Shown: one piece after another, positions 10,486-21,680 of the stretch
Layout of the letters: each line of letters opens with the position of its first letter
How positions within the stretch are numbered: position 1 is the first letter of the stretch
Origin: Corydoras sp. C115
Taxonomy: Eukaryota > Chordata > Actinopteri > Siluriformes > Callichthyidae
Assembly: GCA_019802505.1 (NCBI GenBank)
Contig: JAFMOC010000238.1
Coordinates: forward strand, 210,001 to 274,000
Direction of reading: 5' to 3'
DNA length: 64,000 nucleotides
Made by a program: the position numbers and the translations under genes
The notes under the pieces: model-generated
Seen by the model: only the letters and a program-made list of their open reading frames with translations
Told to the model about the DNA's origin: nothing
The model's database searches: none

Positions 10486-13400
10486 CTAGGGCACTTAGTC
10501 AATGGGTAGAACACATCGAGTTTAATTGCTTTAATTGATTTTCATTAATTATATTATTTAGTTGCTCACCTCCTTCGTAATAATGTTGTGACGAGTCCTC
10601 GAACGTTCTGTCGTAGCTCTGCTCGCCGTACGAGGGCTGCTGGAACGAGTACTCGCCGTGACCTACGGCGCCATCGGGAACACAACGGAGAACCGGGGTT
10701 TAGTCACTTTGAGATTCTCAGCACGCTGTTACATAGACAAGGCTATCCCCAATCTGGGTGGAGTTTCCATGTCCTCCCCGTGTCCGCATGGGTTTCCTCC
10801 GGGTTCTCTGGTTTCCTCCCACAGTCCTGGGTGTATCTGCCCAGCGCCCGAAACGTTCTCCCCTGGATGGGCATGAGGAACCCCCCCCCACCACAACCCT
10901 AATATAGGATAAAGTGGAAGATAATGGATGAATGAAATTACTAATTTGATATTTATGATGGGGTTTAGTGGTTTAGCATGTTCTCCTCTCAGCACTAGGG
11001 ATTCCCGGTTCGAATCCCCATCTGGGTGGAGTTTCCATGTCCTCCCCGTGTCCGCATGGGTTTCCTCCGGGTTTTCCGGTTTCCTCCCACAGTCCAAAAA
11101 CATCGATCAAGGTCAGTTGAGTTCTCCAAATTGCCCCATATAGAGTGTGTGTGTGTGTGTGAGTGTGTGTTCAGCGATAGATTGACGTCCTGTCCTGGGT
11201 GTATCTGCCCAGCGCCCGAAACGTTCTCCCCTGGATGGGCATGGGGAACCCCCCCCGCGACCCTAATAGAGGATAAAGCAGAAGATAATGAATGGATATC
11301 TATTATACCTAAAGAGCGCCAATCTATGGCTGGGCACCCACTCACTAACACAGACACACTTTATATGGGGCAATTTCGAGCATTCAAGATGTTTTGGGGA
11401 TTTGGGAGGAAACCCATGGGGAGAACATGCAAACTCCACCCTGATTGGTGCTTGAGAGCTGAGAGGAGGACATGCAAACCGCTAAGCCATCGTGCCGCCC
11501 AGAGTAATGAATCAATGTCCATCCAGGGGAGAACGTTTCGGGCGCTGGGCAGATACAACCAGGACAGGGCGCCAACCTATCACTGGGCACACACTCACTC
11601 ACACACACACACACACACACACACTCTATATGGGGCAATTTGGAGAATTCAATTGACTTGATCCATGTTTTTAAACTGTGGGAGGAAACCGGAGAACCCG
11701 GAGGAAACCCACGCGGACACGGGGAGAACATGGAAACTCCACCCAGATTGGGATTCGAACCGGGAATCCCCAGCACTGAGAGGAGAACATGCCATCCAGC
11801 CGCCCTGAATCAATCTCGTTAATGTTAATTAAGTTAATTAAGCAGAGGTGGACGCGGGTCATGTGATTACCTTCGGAGTAATACTGCTGGTTTACAGACT
11901 CGCCGGAACTCGGATTTTGTGCGTACTGTTCTCCGTAGAACTCCTCCTGACCCACGTACTGCGACCCTGAAACACAGCAGCAGCACCCCGGGTCAATCCG
12001 ATCCGATCTGACCTCAACCAATCCGACGGCGAGAGAGAGGTCACATGGTCTCGCCACGGTGGGTCGTACCTTGCTGAGTCGGTCGATAGCTTCCCATAGA
12101 CCTCTGGGGCATCATGCTGTTGCTCTGGTTACCGAGTCCCATCATGCCCATTGGCTGCTGCCCCTGGTAGTGCTGACCCCCTGTGGAGTACTGAGGTCCT
12201 GCACCTTGCTGATGCATCATGGCGACTGAGGAGAACTGGGAGTGTTAGCACACGGCTGGAGAACCGACACGCCGATTATCATCAGTTTAAAGAGCAGAAG
12301 CAAGCGCTGAAGTTTGGGGGGGGGGGGTAGCGGGGGCGGGGGTCAGGTCAGGTCAGGTGACAAAGGAAGGTAAAGAAAACAGGCTTTTTAAATTATTATT
12401 ATTATTTTTTTTAAAGAAGCGTGATGAACTGAATGTGTTTCTTTAATCAGAAGAATACGCAGAGTATTAGGACACACCTCTAAATCGACCAATCAGGTGC
12501 GACTCCCATGAGGGAGCAGTTTGGGGAAGGCCCTATTCTGTTTGGGACTGACCCACACACAAATTTGGTTTTCCATTTGTTAAATACGGGTCACATGATC
12601 GCCACACACTCTGCACACGGCTGTCCTGCACTGTGGATGCTGAAGGGGGACGAGCCCGCCCACCGAGCCTCGGTCCTCACAAGGTTTCTTCCTTAAAATA
12701 ACAACATAACGGGGAGTTTTGTCTTGCCGCTGTCGCCTCGGCTCGCTCTTTGGCGGTTTGAAGGCTGTAAAGCCGCATTGCGTCGATGTAATGTTGTAAA
12801 GAAAGCGCTAGATGAATAAATTACCTGAACGTATTTTCAGAAACGTGGAACCGACAGATAAAAGGTGGCGCTCCTCTGGTTCTAAGGTTCTCCCGTCGTG
12901 TTCAAAGTCCAAAACCGATTCCGTCCAAAGTTATGTTGACTGTGTGTTAGCTGTGCGGCGGTCGACGGGCCGAGCGCGCTCCCAGCTCACCTTGGTTGGC
13001 CTGTGCGTTGAGGTTGGCGCGGGGGGGCAGGTAAAGCGCCGAGGACAGGGACGAGGGCCCCGAGTGACCGAAGCCGGACGCCGAGCCGATGGACGAGACG
13101 GAGGAACCCGACTGCCGATGCTGCTGCTGCTGCTGCGTGGGGGCGTGGCTCGGGCCTGACAACACACTCACAGTCAGTCGGCCAATCGCGGCCCTTCATC
13201 GCACGCCGGACGCACACGCCTTCAGTTCATCGTAAGGGTTTTTGCATCGACGGAACGAAAAGGGGGGGGGGGGGGACAGAGGCACACGTTCCCCGCCGAA
13301 CCTTTAAACAACGTTAAATAAATCGCTCGAGCACAAAAGGAACCATGGAGTTTCCATGTTCTCCCCCGTGTCCGTGTGGGTTTCCTCCGGGTTCTCCGGT

Positions 13401-14575
13401 GTCCTCCCGCAGTCCAAAAACATGGATTCAAGGTCAACGGAATGCTCTAAATTGCCCCATATAGAGTGTGTTGGTGCCTAGCGAGAGATTGGCGCCCTGT
13501 CCTGGGTGTATCTGCCCAGCGCCCAAAACGTTCTCCCCTGGATGGGCATGGGGAACCCCCCCACCCCCACCACCCTACTACCCTACTAGAGGATTAAGTG
13601 TAAGGATATCCCACAGAAGCTCCTCCCACTCAGAAAGCAGTGTGTATATTTCGCTTTCTCACTGATTCACGGAGCTTCTGTCCCCCACTTAACTTCATAG
13701 TAGCATTAGATCATTAATAGTTTATAAGATTATAATAATAATCATCATTATATATATATAATATTATTATGTTGGGCGGCTATTATTCCCGGTTCGAATC
13801 CCCATCTGGGTGGAGTTTGCATGCTCTCCCCGTGTCCGCGTGGGTTTCCTCTGGGTTCTCCGGTTTCCTCCCACAGTCCAAAAACATGGATCAAGGAAAT
13901 TGAGTTCTACAAATTGCCCCATGTAGAGTGTGTCTGTGTGAGTGTGTGTGTGCCCAGCGATAGATTGGCGTCCTGTCCTGGGTGTATCTGCCCAGCGCCC
14001 AAAACCTTCTCCCTTGGATGGGCATGGGGGAACCCCCCCCCCACCCCACCCCCCCGACCCTAATAGAGGATAAAGCTGAAGATAATGAATGAATGAATGA
14101 ATGTTCTGGATTAGATTGTCCTGATGTTTTGATCCTGTCTTATTTAAACAACATGTTTAAGCTTCTGCTTTCGATACTTATAAAATAAATGAAACTGTTC
14201 CTCGAGGTGTGGGGCAGCAGGGCAAAGATCAGATTAAAGAGGGAGGCGGCATGCAGCGCGACGGGGCGGCGGGGAGGCGGGGCTCGGGGGCGTTTCAGAC
14301 CAATCTCACCGTTACTCATTTGCGACGGCATCAGTGAGGAGGGCGCCATGGAGTCGTTCAGGTTGGTCTGAGGGTGGAGCGACCCTCCTGCGCTGCTCAC
14401 CCCCATCCCGCCGCCACCCATACCCATAGCGGGATTCGGGGGCTGGGGGAGATAGAGAGATAGATGAGGGGCGGGAGGTTAAATTCCTGTTTCCTGATCA
14501 ATATTGTATACTGTATTTAAAACAGGAATGAAGAAGGACTGAGGGATGGGATGGAGGGTTAGATGAGAGAATAAA

Positions 14576-14638
<63 letters not shown>

Positions 14639-16581
14639 AAATTAAACAGAGGGGCGAAAGAAAGGAAAGAAATTCTGTAGAAAGGAATCAATCATGTGAT
14701 GAAGTTTGATCAGTGAATAAGTGACGAACAGAGAAATAAATACATGAGATTTTTTTTTTTTTTTTTTTTTTTTTTGGAAGAAGAAATGAGAATTACACAT
14801 ATCGCTATATTTCACATCTCACATAGCGATATGTGTAATTCTCATTTCTTCTTCCAAATTTAAATTTAAATAAAAAATTAAAAAATAAAAAAATTAAATA
14901 ACAGGGTAATCGGGGTCCGTGACCCATCATTTCATTCCTATCTCATGTAACACGTGGTATTAATTAGGGGTGTATTCAAGTAAAGATTTTCGTAGTCGAA
15001 TCTGATTGGTCAGATTTCCCCTATAGTCGACTGATAGTCGAATCAGTTAAAATTTCACCACAAGATGGCGCTATAAGCGTAGTTTTTAAAAAAGATTTAT
15101 ATATATATATATATATTTTACTTGTTTTTCTAACAAAATAAAACCTTTTTTTTTTGTTTTTCTTTTTTCTTTTTTTTTCTAGAAATTAGGATGATTTTAT
15201 TTGACAAAAGGCTATATATATATAACGAAAACAAAGACATTTCATGTAAAAACTAATGCTTAGCAGCAGCCATGGGCGCCCCCATGTGGTCAAAATGGTA
15301 CATTCGACTATGAGGTTCATAGTCGACTACGGTTCTCCGAATCGAATCGTCGAATCAGCGAATATTGCAGCTCATTCAATCTTGAATATTGAATACATGA
15401 GGTGGACGAACATACAAGATCGATACGCATCAAGCAGGATGGATGAATGAGTGAATAACGGGATGTAAAGGTTACCGCGGGTAACAGGGACTGCATGTTC
15501 TGGTTGGAGTCTGCGATGGTCGCCAGATAAACCAGGTTCCTGTGTAGAATCTGCTGATACCTAAAAAAATAAATAAATAAAGCATTTACACATCCATCAT
15601 CCATCCATCATCTTCCTCTGTGTCCTCTACTAGGGTCGTGGGGGGGGGGGGTTCCCCAAGCCCATCCAGAGAAGAAGGTTTCGGGTGCTGGGCAGATAGA
15701 CCCAGGACAGGGTGCCAATCCATCACTGAGCACACACTCACTCACACAGACACACTCTATATGGGGCAATTTAGAGAAATTCAATTTACCTTTAACCTTT
15801 AATAGCATTAAAATTAATATCCATGTTTTTGGACTGTGGGAGGAAACCCATGCAGACACGGGGAGAACAAGGAGAACTCCACCCAGATCAGGATTGGAAC
15901 ATGGATCTCCAGCACTGAGAGGAGAACATGCTGACCATGTTTCCATGTTCTCCCCGTGTCCGCGTGGGTTTCCTCCGGGTTCTCCGGTTTCCTCCCACAG
16001 TCCAAAAAACATGGCTCAAGGTCAATTGAATTCTCCAAATTGCCCCATATAGAGTGTGTGTGAGTGAGTGTGTGTGTACCCAGTGATAGATTGCCCCCCT
16101 GTAAATAGAACCCTTGACTGAGATAATAAATAAATAAATGTGGTATGCAGCTTAAGGGGGTTGGGCATCACCAAAGTTGCCATGTGTGCCACGAACCCTC
16201 CCTGGCTTTAATAATAATAATAGTTTTGTAATAGTAGGAGTTTCAGGAAGGCCTTCGCCTGTTGGCTGTCCCGCCGTTGGAAAAGTGGAGTACCGATAGA
16301 ACCTTAAAAATCTAAAAATAACGACTTACTGAGTGCATTCTGCACTTTTCCCTTTGCTCTGATAATCCATGATGCACTGAATCAAATGATGGTTCTCATC
16401 CAGCATCTGCAAAAAAAAAACATATATAAATATAATCCTTAATAAACATCATAATCACTAAACTCGTTAAATGTTAATTGGATGATTGTTGCTTTAAAAG
16501 AAAATGCAATGCACATTAAATAAAATGTTGTTCTTAGAATCAGCTTTATAACGTCCCACTATATTAATTATAAATATAAAG

Positions 16582-16646
<65 letters not shown>

Positions 16647-17054
16647 ATATAAAAAAATATAAAGATATAAAGGTGGCACGGTGGCTTAGTGGTTTAGCAT
16701 GTTCTCCTCTCAGCACTAGGGATTCCTGGTTTGAATCCCCATCTGGGTGGAGTTTCCATGTTCTCGCCGTGTCCGCATGGGTTTCCTCCGGGTTCTCCGG
16801 TTTCCTCCCACAGTCCAAACCCCCCCCCCCCCCCCCCCCCCGGATGAATGAATGAACCGTTCGTTGGATGATTGTTGCTTTAAAAGAAAATGCACATTAA
16901 ATATAATGTTGTTTTTAGAATCAGAATTAGAAAGTCAGATTATATTAACTATAAATATAAAGCCTTAAAGATGATCTCAAACTTAAGCCATAACATTTCA
17001 CAGATTAAGTATTTTACTTAATTATTTGTTTATGTAAAATCTAAATGTATTAAT

Positions 17055-17108
<54 letters not shown>

Positions 17109-17376
17109 TGGTAAGCAATGGATCAGTTTAAACAAAAACAAACAAACGCAACAGTCTTCAGGGTTGATTTATGAAACGATGGGAACGACGCTTCAGAAAA
17201 CACGACCTGTGATGGATGAGTTCCAATTCATGCCACTTTCACTCCCATAAACATCAATAAATACAAAGCGGCTCTCCCTCGCTCCTGCCTCCATGTCAGA
17301 TGTTTACCTTCTGGATGCTCTGCTGGGTCACCTCCGCCTTCCCCCTCGGCCGTGTGGATGAAAAGGCGACTGACAT
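8736..17376 (-). CDS. ss18l1: SS18-like protein 1 (CREST), BAF chromatin-remodelling subunit
   Basis: Eleven coding exons: 17308-17376, 16330-16406, 15476-15560, 14310-14442, 12991-13155, 12070-12225, 11871-11966, 10570-10662, 10286-10381, 8860-8987 and 8736-8762. They total 1125 nt (374 aa), all in frame; human SS18L1 is about 396 aa. SS18/SS18L1 are transcriptional coactivators in BAF (SWI/SNF) complexes; SS18L1 is linked to calcium-dependent dendrite growth in neurons. The N-terminal SNH domain (MSVAFSSTRPRGKAEVTQQS, then MLDENHHLIQCIM and YQQILHRNLVYLATIADSNQ) is highly conserved. The rest is a Q/P/G/Y-rich domain with QEEFYGEQY, EQSYDRTFEDSSQHYYEGG and FSQQQYPSQSYG, closer to SS18L1 than SS18. 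The final coding exon adds only eight residues, AQYGNFQQ. Without that exon, exon 10 would read into TGA after one extra codon. SINEs fill several introns. Confidence 0.94.
9039..9392 (+). mobile_element. V-SINE, copy 7 (ss18l1 intron)
   Basis: Full-length forward copy starting GGCACGGTGGCTTAGTGG. It is followed after a short spacer by copy 8; the same pair arrangement recurs at 10.7-11.3 kb. Confidence 0.9.
9416..9770 (+). mobile_element. V-SINE, copy 8 (ss18l1 intron)
   Basis: Forward copy starting inside the head at GGGGTTTAGTGGTTTAGC; the remainder is complete with a C run and a GGATGGATGGATGG tail. Confidence 0.9.
9810..10168 (-). mobile_element. V-SINE, copy 9 (ss18l1 intron)
   Basis: Full-length reverse copy, facing copy 8 tail to tail. 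Confidence 0.9.
10447..10484. repeat. Homopolymer of 38 G
   Basis: Uninterrupted G run between two ss18l1 exons. On the transcribed RNA of ss18l1 it would be a C run. Confidence 0.9.
10745..10936 (+). mobile_element. V-SINE, copy 10, internally deleted
   Basis: The head is missing, and the central domain is fused at CACAGTCC directly to TGGGTGTATCTGCC, so about 130 bp are absent. Tail and spacer match those of copy 7. Confidence 0.85.
10958..11298 (+). mobile_element. V-SINE, copy 11
   Basis: Starts at the same internal head position as copy 8 (GGGGTTTAGTGGTTTAGC), with otherwise complete structure. Confidence 0.9.
11308..11500 (-). mobile_element. V-SINE, copy 12, degenerate
   Basis: Reverse fragment with the head complement AAGCCATCGTGCCGCC; central parts are deleted and diverged. 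Confidence 0.75.
11514..11806 (-). mobile_element. V-SINE, copy 13
   Basis: Reverse copy lacking its tail and part of its head; it has a CA run near 11600. Confidence 0.82.
12500..12825 (+). mobile_element. Composite repeat: Tc1-like fragment plus LINE-type 3' end
   Basis: It begins with AGTTTGGGGAAGGCCCT, a motif of the Tc1-like relic family found elsewhere in the window. From about 12650 it reads CACAAGGTTTCTTCC, then GCTGTAAAGCCGC and AAGCGCTAGATGAATAAA. That pattern is typical of a widespread fish retroposon 3' end. The assignment is from memory of the motif. Confidence 0.5.
13344..13603 (+). mobile_element. V-SINE, copy 14, head-truncated
   Basis: Starts at GGAGTTTCCATGTTC and continues through a C run to AGAGGATTAAG. 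Lies in an ss18l1 intron. Confidence 0.82.
13774..14104 (+). mobile_element. V-SINE, copy 15
   Basis: The head is mostly replaced, but the B-box GGTTCGAATCC, central domain, C run and ATGAATGAATGAATG tail are present. Confidence 0.85.
14584..14635. repeat. AT microsatellite (ss18l1 intron)
   Basis: Perfect AT run of about 50 bp. Confidence 0.9.
14740..14965 (-). mobile_element. Fold-back element with a perfect 36-bp inverted repeat
   Basis: Arms 14773-14808 and 14823-14858 are perfect reverse complements (inner part AGAATTACACATATCGCTAT) around a 14-nt loop. A T run precedes the left arm. The flank 14870-14965 contains the complement of ATGGGTCACGGACCCCGAT and matches the element at 4.25 kb, so this is an interspersed family and not a chance palindrome. 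No coding capacity is seen. Confidence 0.7.
14966..15400. mobile_element. Unclassified interspersed repeat rich in GTCGAATC/GTCGACT
   Basis: The stretch has repeated and inverted GTCGACT and GTCGAATC motifs at both ends (about 14993-15050 and 15303-15360) with AT-rich material between. It looks like a short non-autonomous DNA element, but I cannot assign a family. Confidence 0.4.
15591..15937 (-). mobile_element. V-SINE, copy 16
   Basis: Reverse copy with diverged centre, joined head to head with copy 17. Confidence 0.8.
15938..16103 (+). mobile_element. V-SINE, copy 17, partial
   Basis: Forward fragment from TTTCCATGTTCTCC to GATAGATTGCCC; head and tail are absent. Confidence 0.8.
16586..16643. 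repeat. AT microsatellite
   Basis: AT run of about 60 bp immediately upstream of SINE copy 18. Confidence 0.9.
16671..16856 (+). mobile_element. V-SINE, copy 18, internally deleted
   Basis: Intact head with A-box (TGGCTTAGTGG) and B-box; after CACAGTCC it jumps to a long C run and an ATGAATGAATG tail. Confidence 0.85.
17060..17108. repeat. AAT microsatellite
   Basis: About 16 units of a trinucleotide in ss18l1 intron 1. Confidence 0.9.
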
Positions 17377-18222
17377 GGTGTTTAATGGAGTGAAATGTCT
17401 TTATAATGATTTTATTCCAGCATTTATTCTCTCCCTGCTCGGCGTCTGTCACGTAGTCCACTCGGGTTTGTTGTTCTTCGGAAAATGGGGTCGGCGCTCA
17501 TCCGGCGTTCGATTATTTTAAACCACAGCGAACTTTAATAACAATATGAAGACGGTTATCAGCTCCGTGCTCTCTTATAACAACACTGATAATATATGTG
17601 CCGAATGGTGAGAGCCGAACACGCCGGCAGAAGCGTGATGTAACAGATGAGCCCCCCTCTCTCGGGTTCAGGTGGTACGGTCCGCTCGGATCTGGCGGAG
17701 CGCTCCTGGAGACGCGCTCTCAGTTTATTCACCAACACTGCGCGCGCACTGTTCCTGCGCAAACCCCGCGCCGCTCGAGCTGCTGCGCGTTAAAATGCAA
17801 ACAAACAGGTGTTTTAATTAACAACAATAAAAAAAATTACCTGCAGATTCTGTACCTTTGATCTAATGAACATTAAAAAACCCATCCATTCTTTACGCTT
17901 TAACACCAAGAATAAGGCTAGTGAAAAGGTTTTATATACATTTATTGTTTATTTATTATTATTATTACATTTTATTATAATTACTGGCTTGTGGCGTTCT
18001 CATTTGTAAGCCGCTTTGGATAAAATTGTAATTGTTCATTTTATTAGCACCATATTGTGAAATCAGAATACTATATTAATGCCCCGAGGGGAAATGGCAG
18101 TTTTTACAGATGCTCCATTAGTCGTGTTTATATATACAAAGAGGGGGGGGGAGTAAAAAATTAAATTGGCATAGTAAAAGTAAGTGAAAGTAAAGTGACA
18201 GGTGTACAGTATGTAATATCTG

Positions 18223-18223
<1 letters not shown>

Positions 18224-18293
<70 letters not shown>
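18224..18293. repeat. AT microsatellite
   Basis: AT run of about 70 bp between ss18l1 and the proteasome gene. Confidence 0.9.
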
Positions 18294-18299
<6 letters not shown>

Positions 18300-18483
18300 T
18301 AAAAATATAGTGCACTGTGTGGCGAATGGTAGAATAATATAATATTGCACATTTGAATAATTATCGTGATTGCTTATTGCACATTAGAGTTGTTTTATTA
18401 AATGGGGAGTTAAACAGACTAATTAAATATTGTTTATATAATATAGAAAGTTATCATGTGTCATGTTATCATGTTATCGTGTG

Positions 18484-18486
<3 letters not shown>

Positions 18487-18522
<36 letters not shown>
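18487..18522. repeat. ATT microsatellite
   Basis: Twelve or so ATT units. Confidence 0.9.
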
Positions 18523-18624
18523 TTATTATAGTCTCAGTCGCCATCACCATGCTGCACTGTAGACATAACAAATGACATATTTCTTAATAATTACATTTAA
18601 CTACTTTTTACAGTCCAATTAACA

Positions 18625-18770
18625 CCAAGTGTATAAAATCAATCGCCCAGCAATGTGTTTTGGACACCTTTGTGCCTCCCGCCGAGCTCAACCCCAACAT
18701 GAACACTTCGGGATGAATTGGAACTGAGATTGTGAGCCAGCTCCGGTGTCTGATATCACAAACGCACAAA
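18625..18770 (+). mobile_element. Tc1/mariner-like transposase relic
   Basis: Reads CTCAACCCCAACATGAACAC then GGGATGAATTGGAAC, matching the region encoding the conserved NPIEHLW-type end of Tc1-like transposases. It is short, with broken frames. Confidence 0.5.
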
Positions 18771-19041
18771 CTTGTTGCAAACACGAGAGTAAAACAGAAA
18801 CATATACACAGATAATGCCGAGCTCCATAATGCGTTTTCACGGTCTCCATGACGACCACTAACCAATCAGAGCGGAGAACACCAGTCAGGCTGCACAGCA
18901 CTTACACGGTTTGCTCTAAAGAGGGCGCAGTCCGGACTTTTTTCAGGTTAGTTTCACTTTTACTTCTTTCTTCTTCCCGAGGACATTGTGTTAAGAGTTT
19001 AGGAGGTGAATTAGATTTTAAACATCGGATAAAGCTTCAGG

Positions 19042-21058
19042 ATGAGCTACGACCGAGCGATCACCGTCTTCTCCCCGGATGGACACCTGTTTCAGGTGGA
19101 GTACGCTCAGGAAGCAGTGAAGAAGGGATCCACTGCAGTAAGTATCCGCCACAATGGAACACAGCCATGAGGCTCGAACCTAAAAAACCCAGCCGAGAGC
19201 CATCAGCACCCGCGTTTCTTCTCCTCATACGATTCAGAACCTCTTCATATGAGAAACGATTCAGAACCTCTTCATATGAGAGCTGGGGCTTAATAATAAA
19301 AAAAGCTTCAACAGATATTTAAGTATTCCCCAAATATTTTGTCAAGTCATTCATGATCCGCTTCACTGACACCAAGAAATAAACATAAAATAAAATGACT
19401 TTTTAAGTGAAAATTAGCGGGATTTTCGGGATTTTAAGACAAATAAAAGCATTTGTATTGTGTTGTGATGAAGGTGGGGGTGAGGGGCAGGAACATGCTG
19501 GTGCTCGGGGTGGAAAAGAAGTCTGCAGCGATGCTTCAGGACGACAGGACGGTGAGGAAGATCTGCGCCCTGGACGAGAACGTCTTCATCGCATTCGCCG
19601 GTAAGGGTCTTCGTCCTAAGGATAATGAGGATGGTGCCACCAGGGAGGAGGAAGAGGAGGATTGTGGATGACCCATGATGAGAACCATCAGAACCGAACC
19701 CTGTTGATAACTGGACCCTCCATTGGACCTTTTAAAAGACTTTATGGATCCTCACATTTCTGATCTGGTTCCTTTGTTCAAATTTTTTTTTTTTCGGGTG
19801 CAGGCCTGACGGCGGACGCCAGGATCGTGATCAATCGAGCCAGGGTGGAGTGTCAGAGTCACAGACTGACGGTGGAGGACCCGGTCACTGTGGAGTACAT
19901 CACACGCTTCATCTCCAACATGAAACAGGTAGAGCCCCAAGCATTGGGACGTCGATGAGGGCTTTTTGACTTTAAATTTTGACGTTGGTCCCAAACTTTC
20001 GCTACTTTACCTGCCTCCTTCTGAAAAGGCTTTCTAAAAGATTTTGGAGTGTGAATGCCAGTGTGTGGATTAGTCCACCCAGAAGAGCATTGGTGATCAG
20101 ATACCAATGTTGAAGGAAAGCATTTTAGGTCGCATGATTTTTTTTTTCTCCAGCGCTACACCCAGAGTAATGGAAGGCGGCCTTTTGGAATTTCATCCCT
20201 GATCATGGGCTTTGATATGGATGGTACACCCCAGCTCTACCAGACAGACCCATCTGGAACATACCACGCCTGGAAGGTCAGGACTTGCACTTGATTTTAA
20301 TCCCTGTCGGACTTGTCTGTAAATGCCTTTAATAAATTATATATGACTAGAGACCAGTTCTCCATCAGGCTGATACCCATGACTCTCTGCAGACATTCTA
20401 ATTCATCCCGAAGGTGGTTAATAGCACCGTGCAATTCACTTCTATCAGCAAAAAGTTGCACCCTTAATTATAAGCTGGGTTTATTTAATTTGGGTTCGAA
20501 GCTGCAGCTTGCAGATATTGATTCGGTGTTCACAGGCGAACGTTATCGGGAGATCGGCGAAAACCGTGCGCGAGTTTCTGGAGAAGAACTACAAAGAGGA
20601 GGACATGGAGTCAGACCAGCAGGTTCTGAAGCTGACCGTCCGTGCGCTACTCGAGGTAAATCAAAGCTTTGGACTGGTCAACAGTGAACGCTCTTACATA
20701 GAGGGGCAAGTGATAGTCGATGTTATATTCCACTTCTTAATCTTGAACTTAAGAAATATCAAAGCCATAGTTCAGAAGGTTCTGCTGCATCATCTGATTA
20801 CAGGTGGTGCAGTCCGGAAGCAAAAACATAGAACTGGCAACCATGAAGTTCGGTGAAAACATGAAGGTCTGATTCATTTCAACCCAATTTTTAATTTAAT
20901 TTTATATATGAAAAAAAATAAAAATTCTCCAACCATTTAAACTTGTTATTCACACACTGCAGATTTTGGAGCCTGAGGAGGTGGAGAGCATCGTGCGAGA
21001 ACTTGAGAAGGAAAAAGAGGAGGCCGAGAAACGGAAGAAAACGGCCGCGACGTCATGA
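19042..21058 (+). CDS. psma8: 20S proteasome subunit alpha-4 (PSMA8/PSMA7 type)
   Basis: Seven exons: 19042-19137, 19474-19600, 19804-19928, 20154-20276, 20536-20655, 20804-20866 and 20963-21058. They give 750 nt, 249 aa, in frame throughout; family members are about 248-256 aa. The product is a structural alpha-ring subunit of the 20S core proteasome, which gates substrate entry. The N-terminal alpha signature YDRAITVFSPDGHLFQVEY starts at residue 3, and RVECQSHRLTVEDPVTVEY and NGRRPFGISSLIMGFD follow. The charged C-terminus ends in EKRKKTAATS. Residues such as YITRF and GRSAKTVREF are closer to PSMA8 than PSMA7, although neighbours ss18l1 and lsm14b match the human PSMA7 locus, so the ortholog name is uncertain. 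It is convergent with lsm14b and divergent from ss18l1. Confidence 0.93.
20018..20117 (-). mobile_element. Tc1-like relic in psma8 intron 4
   Basis: The complement reads CCAACATTGGTATCTGATCA then AATGCTCTTCTGGGTGGA, matching the relic family seen at 56.7 and 62.3 kb. It lies between exons 19804-19928 and 20154-20276. Confidence 0.5.
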
Positions 21059-21176
21059 AGCGGGACAAAGAAGAAACGCTTGCAGCTTCAGCCATTTCCT
21101 AGTTTATTAGCAATGGTCCGGTTTTGTACAAAGTCCCCAGTGTGATTACAAAGCAACGAAAAAAAGAAAAAAGTTA

Positions 21177-21182
21177 AATAAA
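21177..21182 (+). promoter_or_regulatory. Candidate poly(A) signal of psma8
   Basis: AATAAA lies about 120 nt after the psma8 stop codon. On the opposite strand the only AATAAA I saw downstream of lsm14b is at 21103-21108, so the two 3' ends may overlap (inference). Confidence 0.45.
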
Positions 21183-21680
21183 GATTATGGGGCGCACATA
21201 CCAAAGGCTGAACCAGAAACCTCTCAAAAGTACAATATCCAATCTTATTTACATCATAAAGCATAAATAAAAGTGCTTCTTCTCCTGAATTTAGGTTTCT
21301 GTTTGAATTAAAGTGCATCTTCACATCACTGTGCAAATAAATCACATCCTTATGAATCCGTTACATTCTGCAGAATTACAAACTCAAGAAAAGAAAAAAC
21401 CCAAAAACATTAAATATTCAGCACTGCTTTTAAAGAAAACCCTTAAATAAGAGTTACAGCTGTAGTGCAGGACATCAACCACATGAGGAGCTGGATGGGG
21501 GGGGGGGTATTTACAAAATTACATAGTCTTTGGAATCAGAACCTAAAGACAGAAAAATAAAAAATTAATAAATTAATAAAAATAATAAAATCAGCACCAA
21601 TACAGGTTTAGTATCTGAAGTTTATATGTAGATGCAAATGGTGCATGTATGTCTTCGGCCAGACTCCATATGGCGCCACT

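Larger units (their letters stand above)
17377..18600. other. Upstream region of ss18l1
   Basis: GC-rich sequence at about 17590-17790 is a plausible ss18l1 promoter or 5' UTR region. About 17978-18025 resembles a LINE 3' tail (GTAAGCCGCTTTGGATAAAA). The rest is AT-rich with the microsatellites listed separately. No exon is recognised. Confidence 0.4.

Noticed and set aside
16671..16760. tRNA gene suggested by A-box and B-box
   Set aside because: The boxes belong to the SINE head; there is no cloverleaf with paired acceptor stem, and the same sequence recurs in every SINE copy.
8736..17376. SS18 instead of SS18L1
   Set aside because: QEEFYGEQY, the YDRTFEDSSQHYYEGG region and synteny with mtg2 and lsm14b favour SS18L1.
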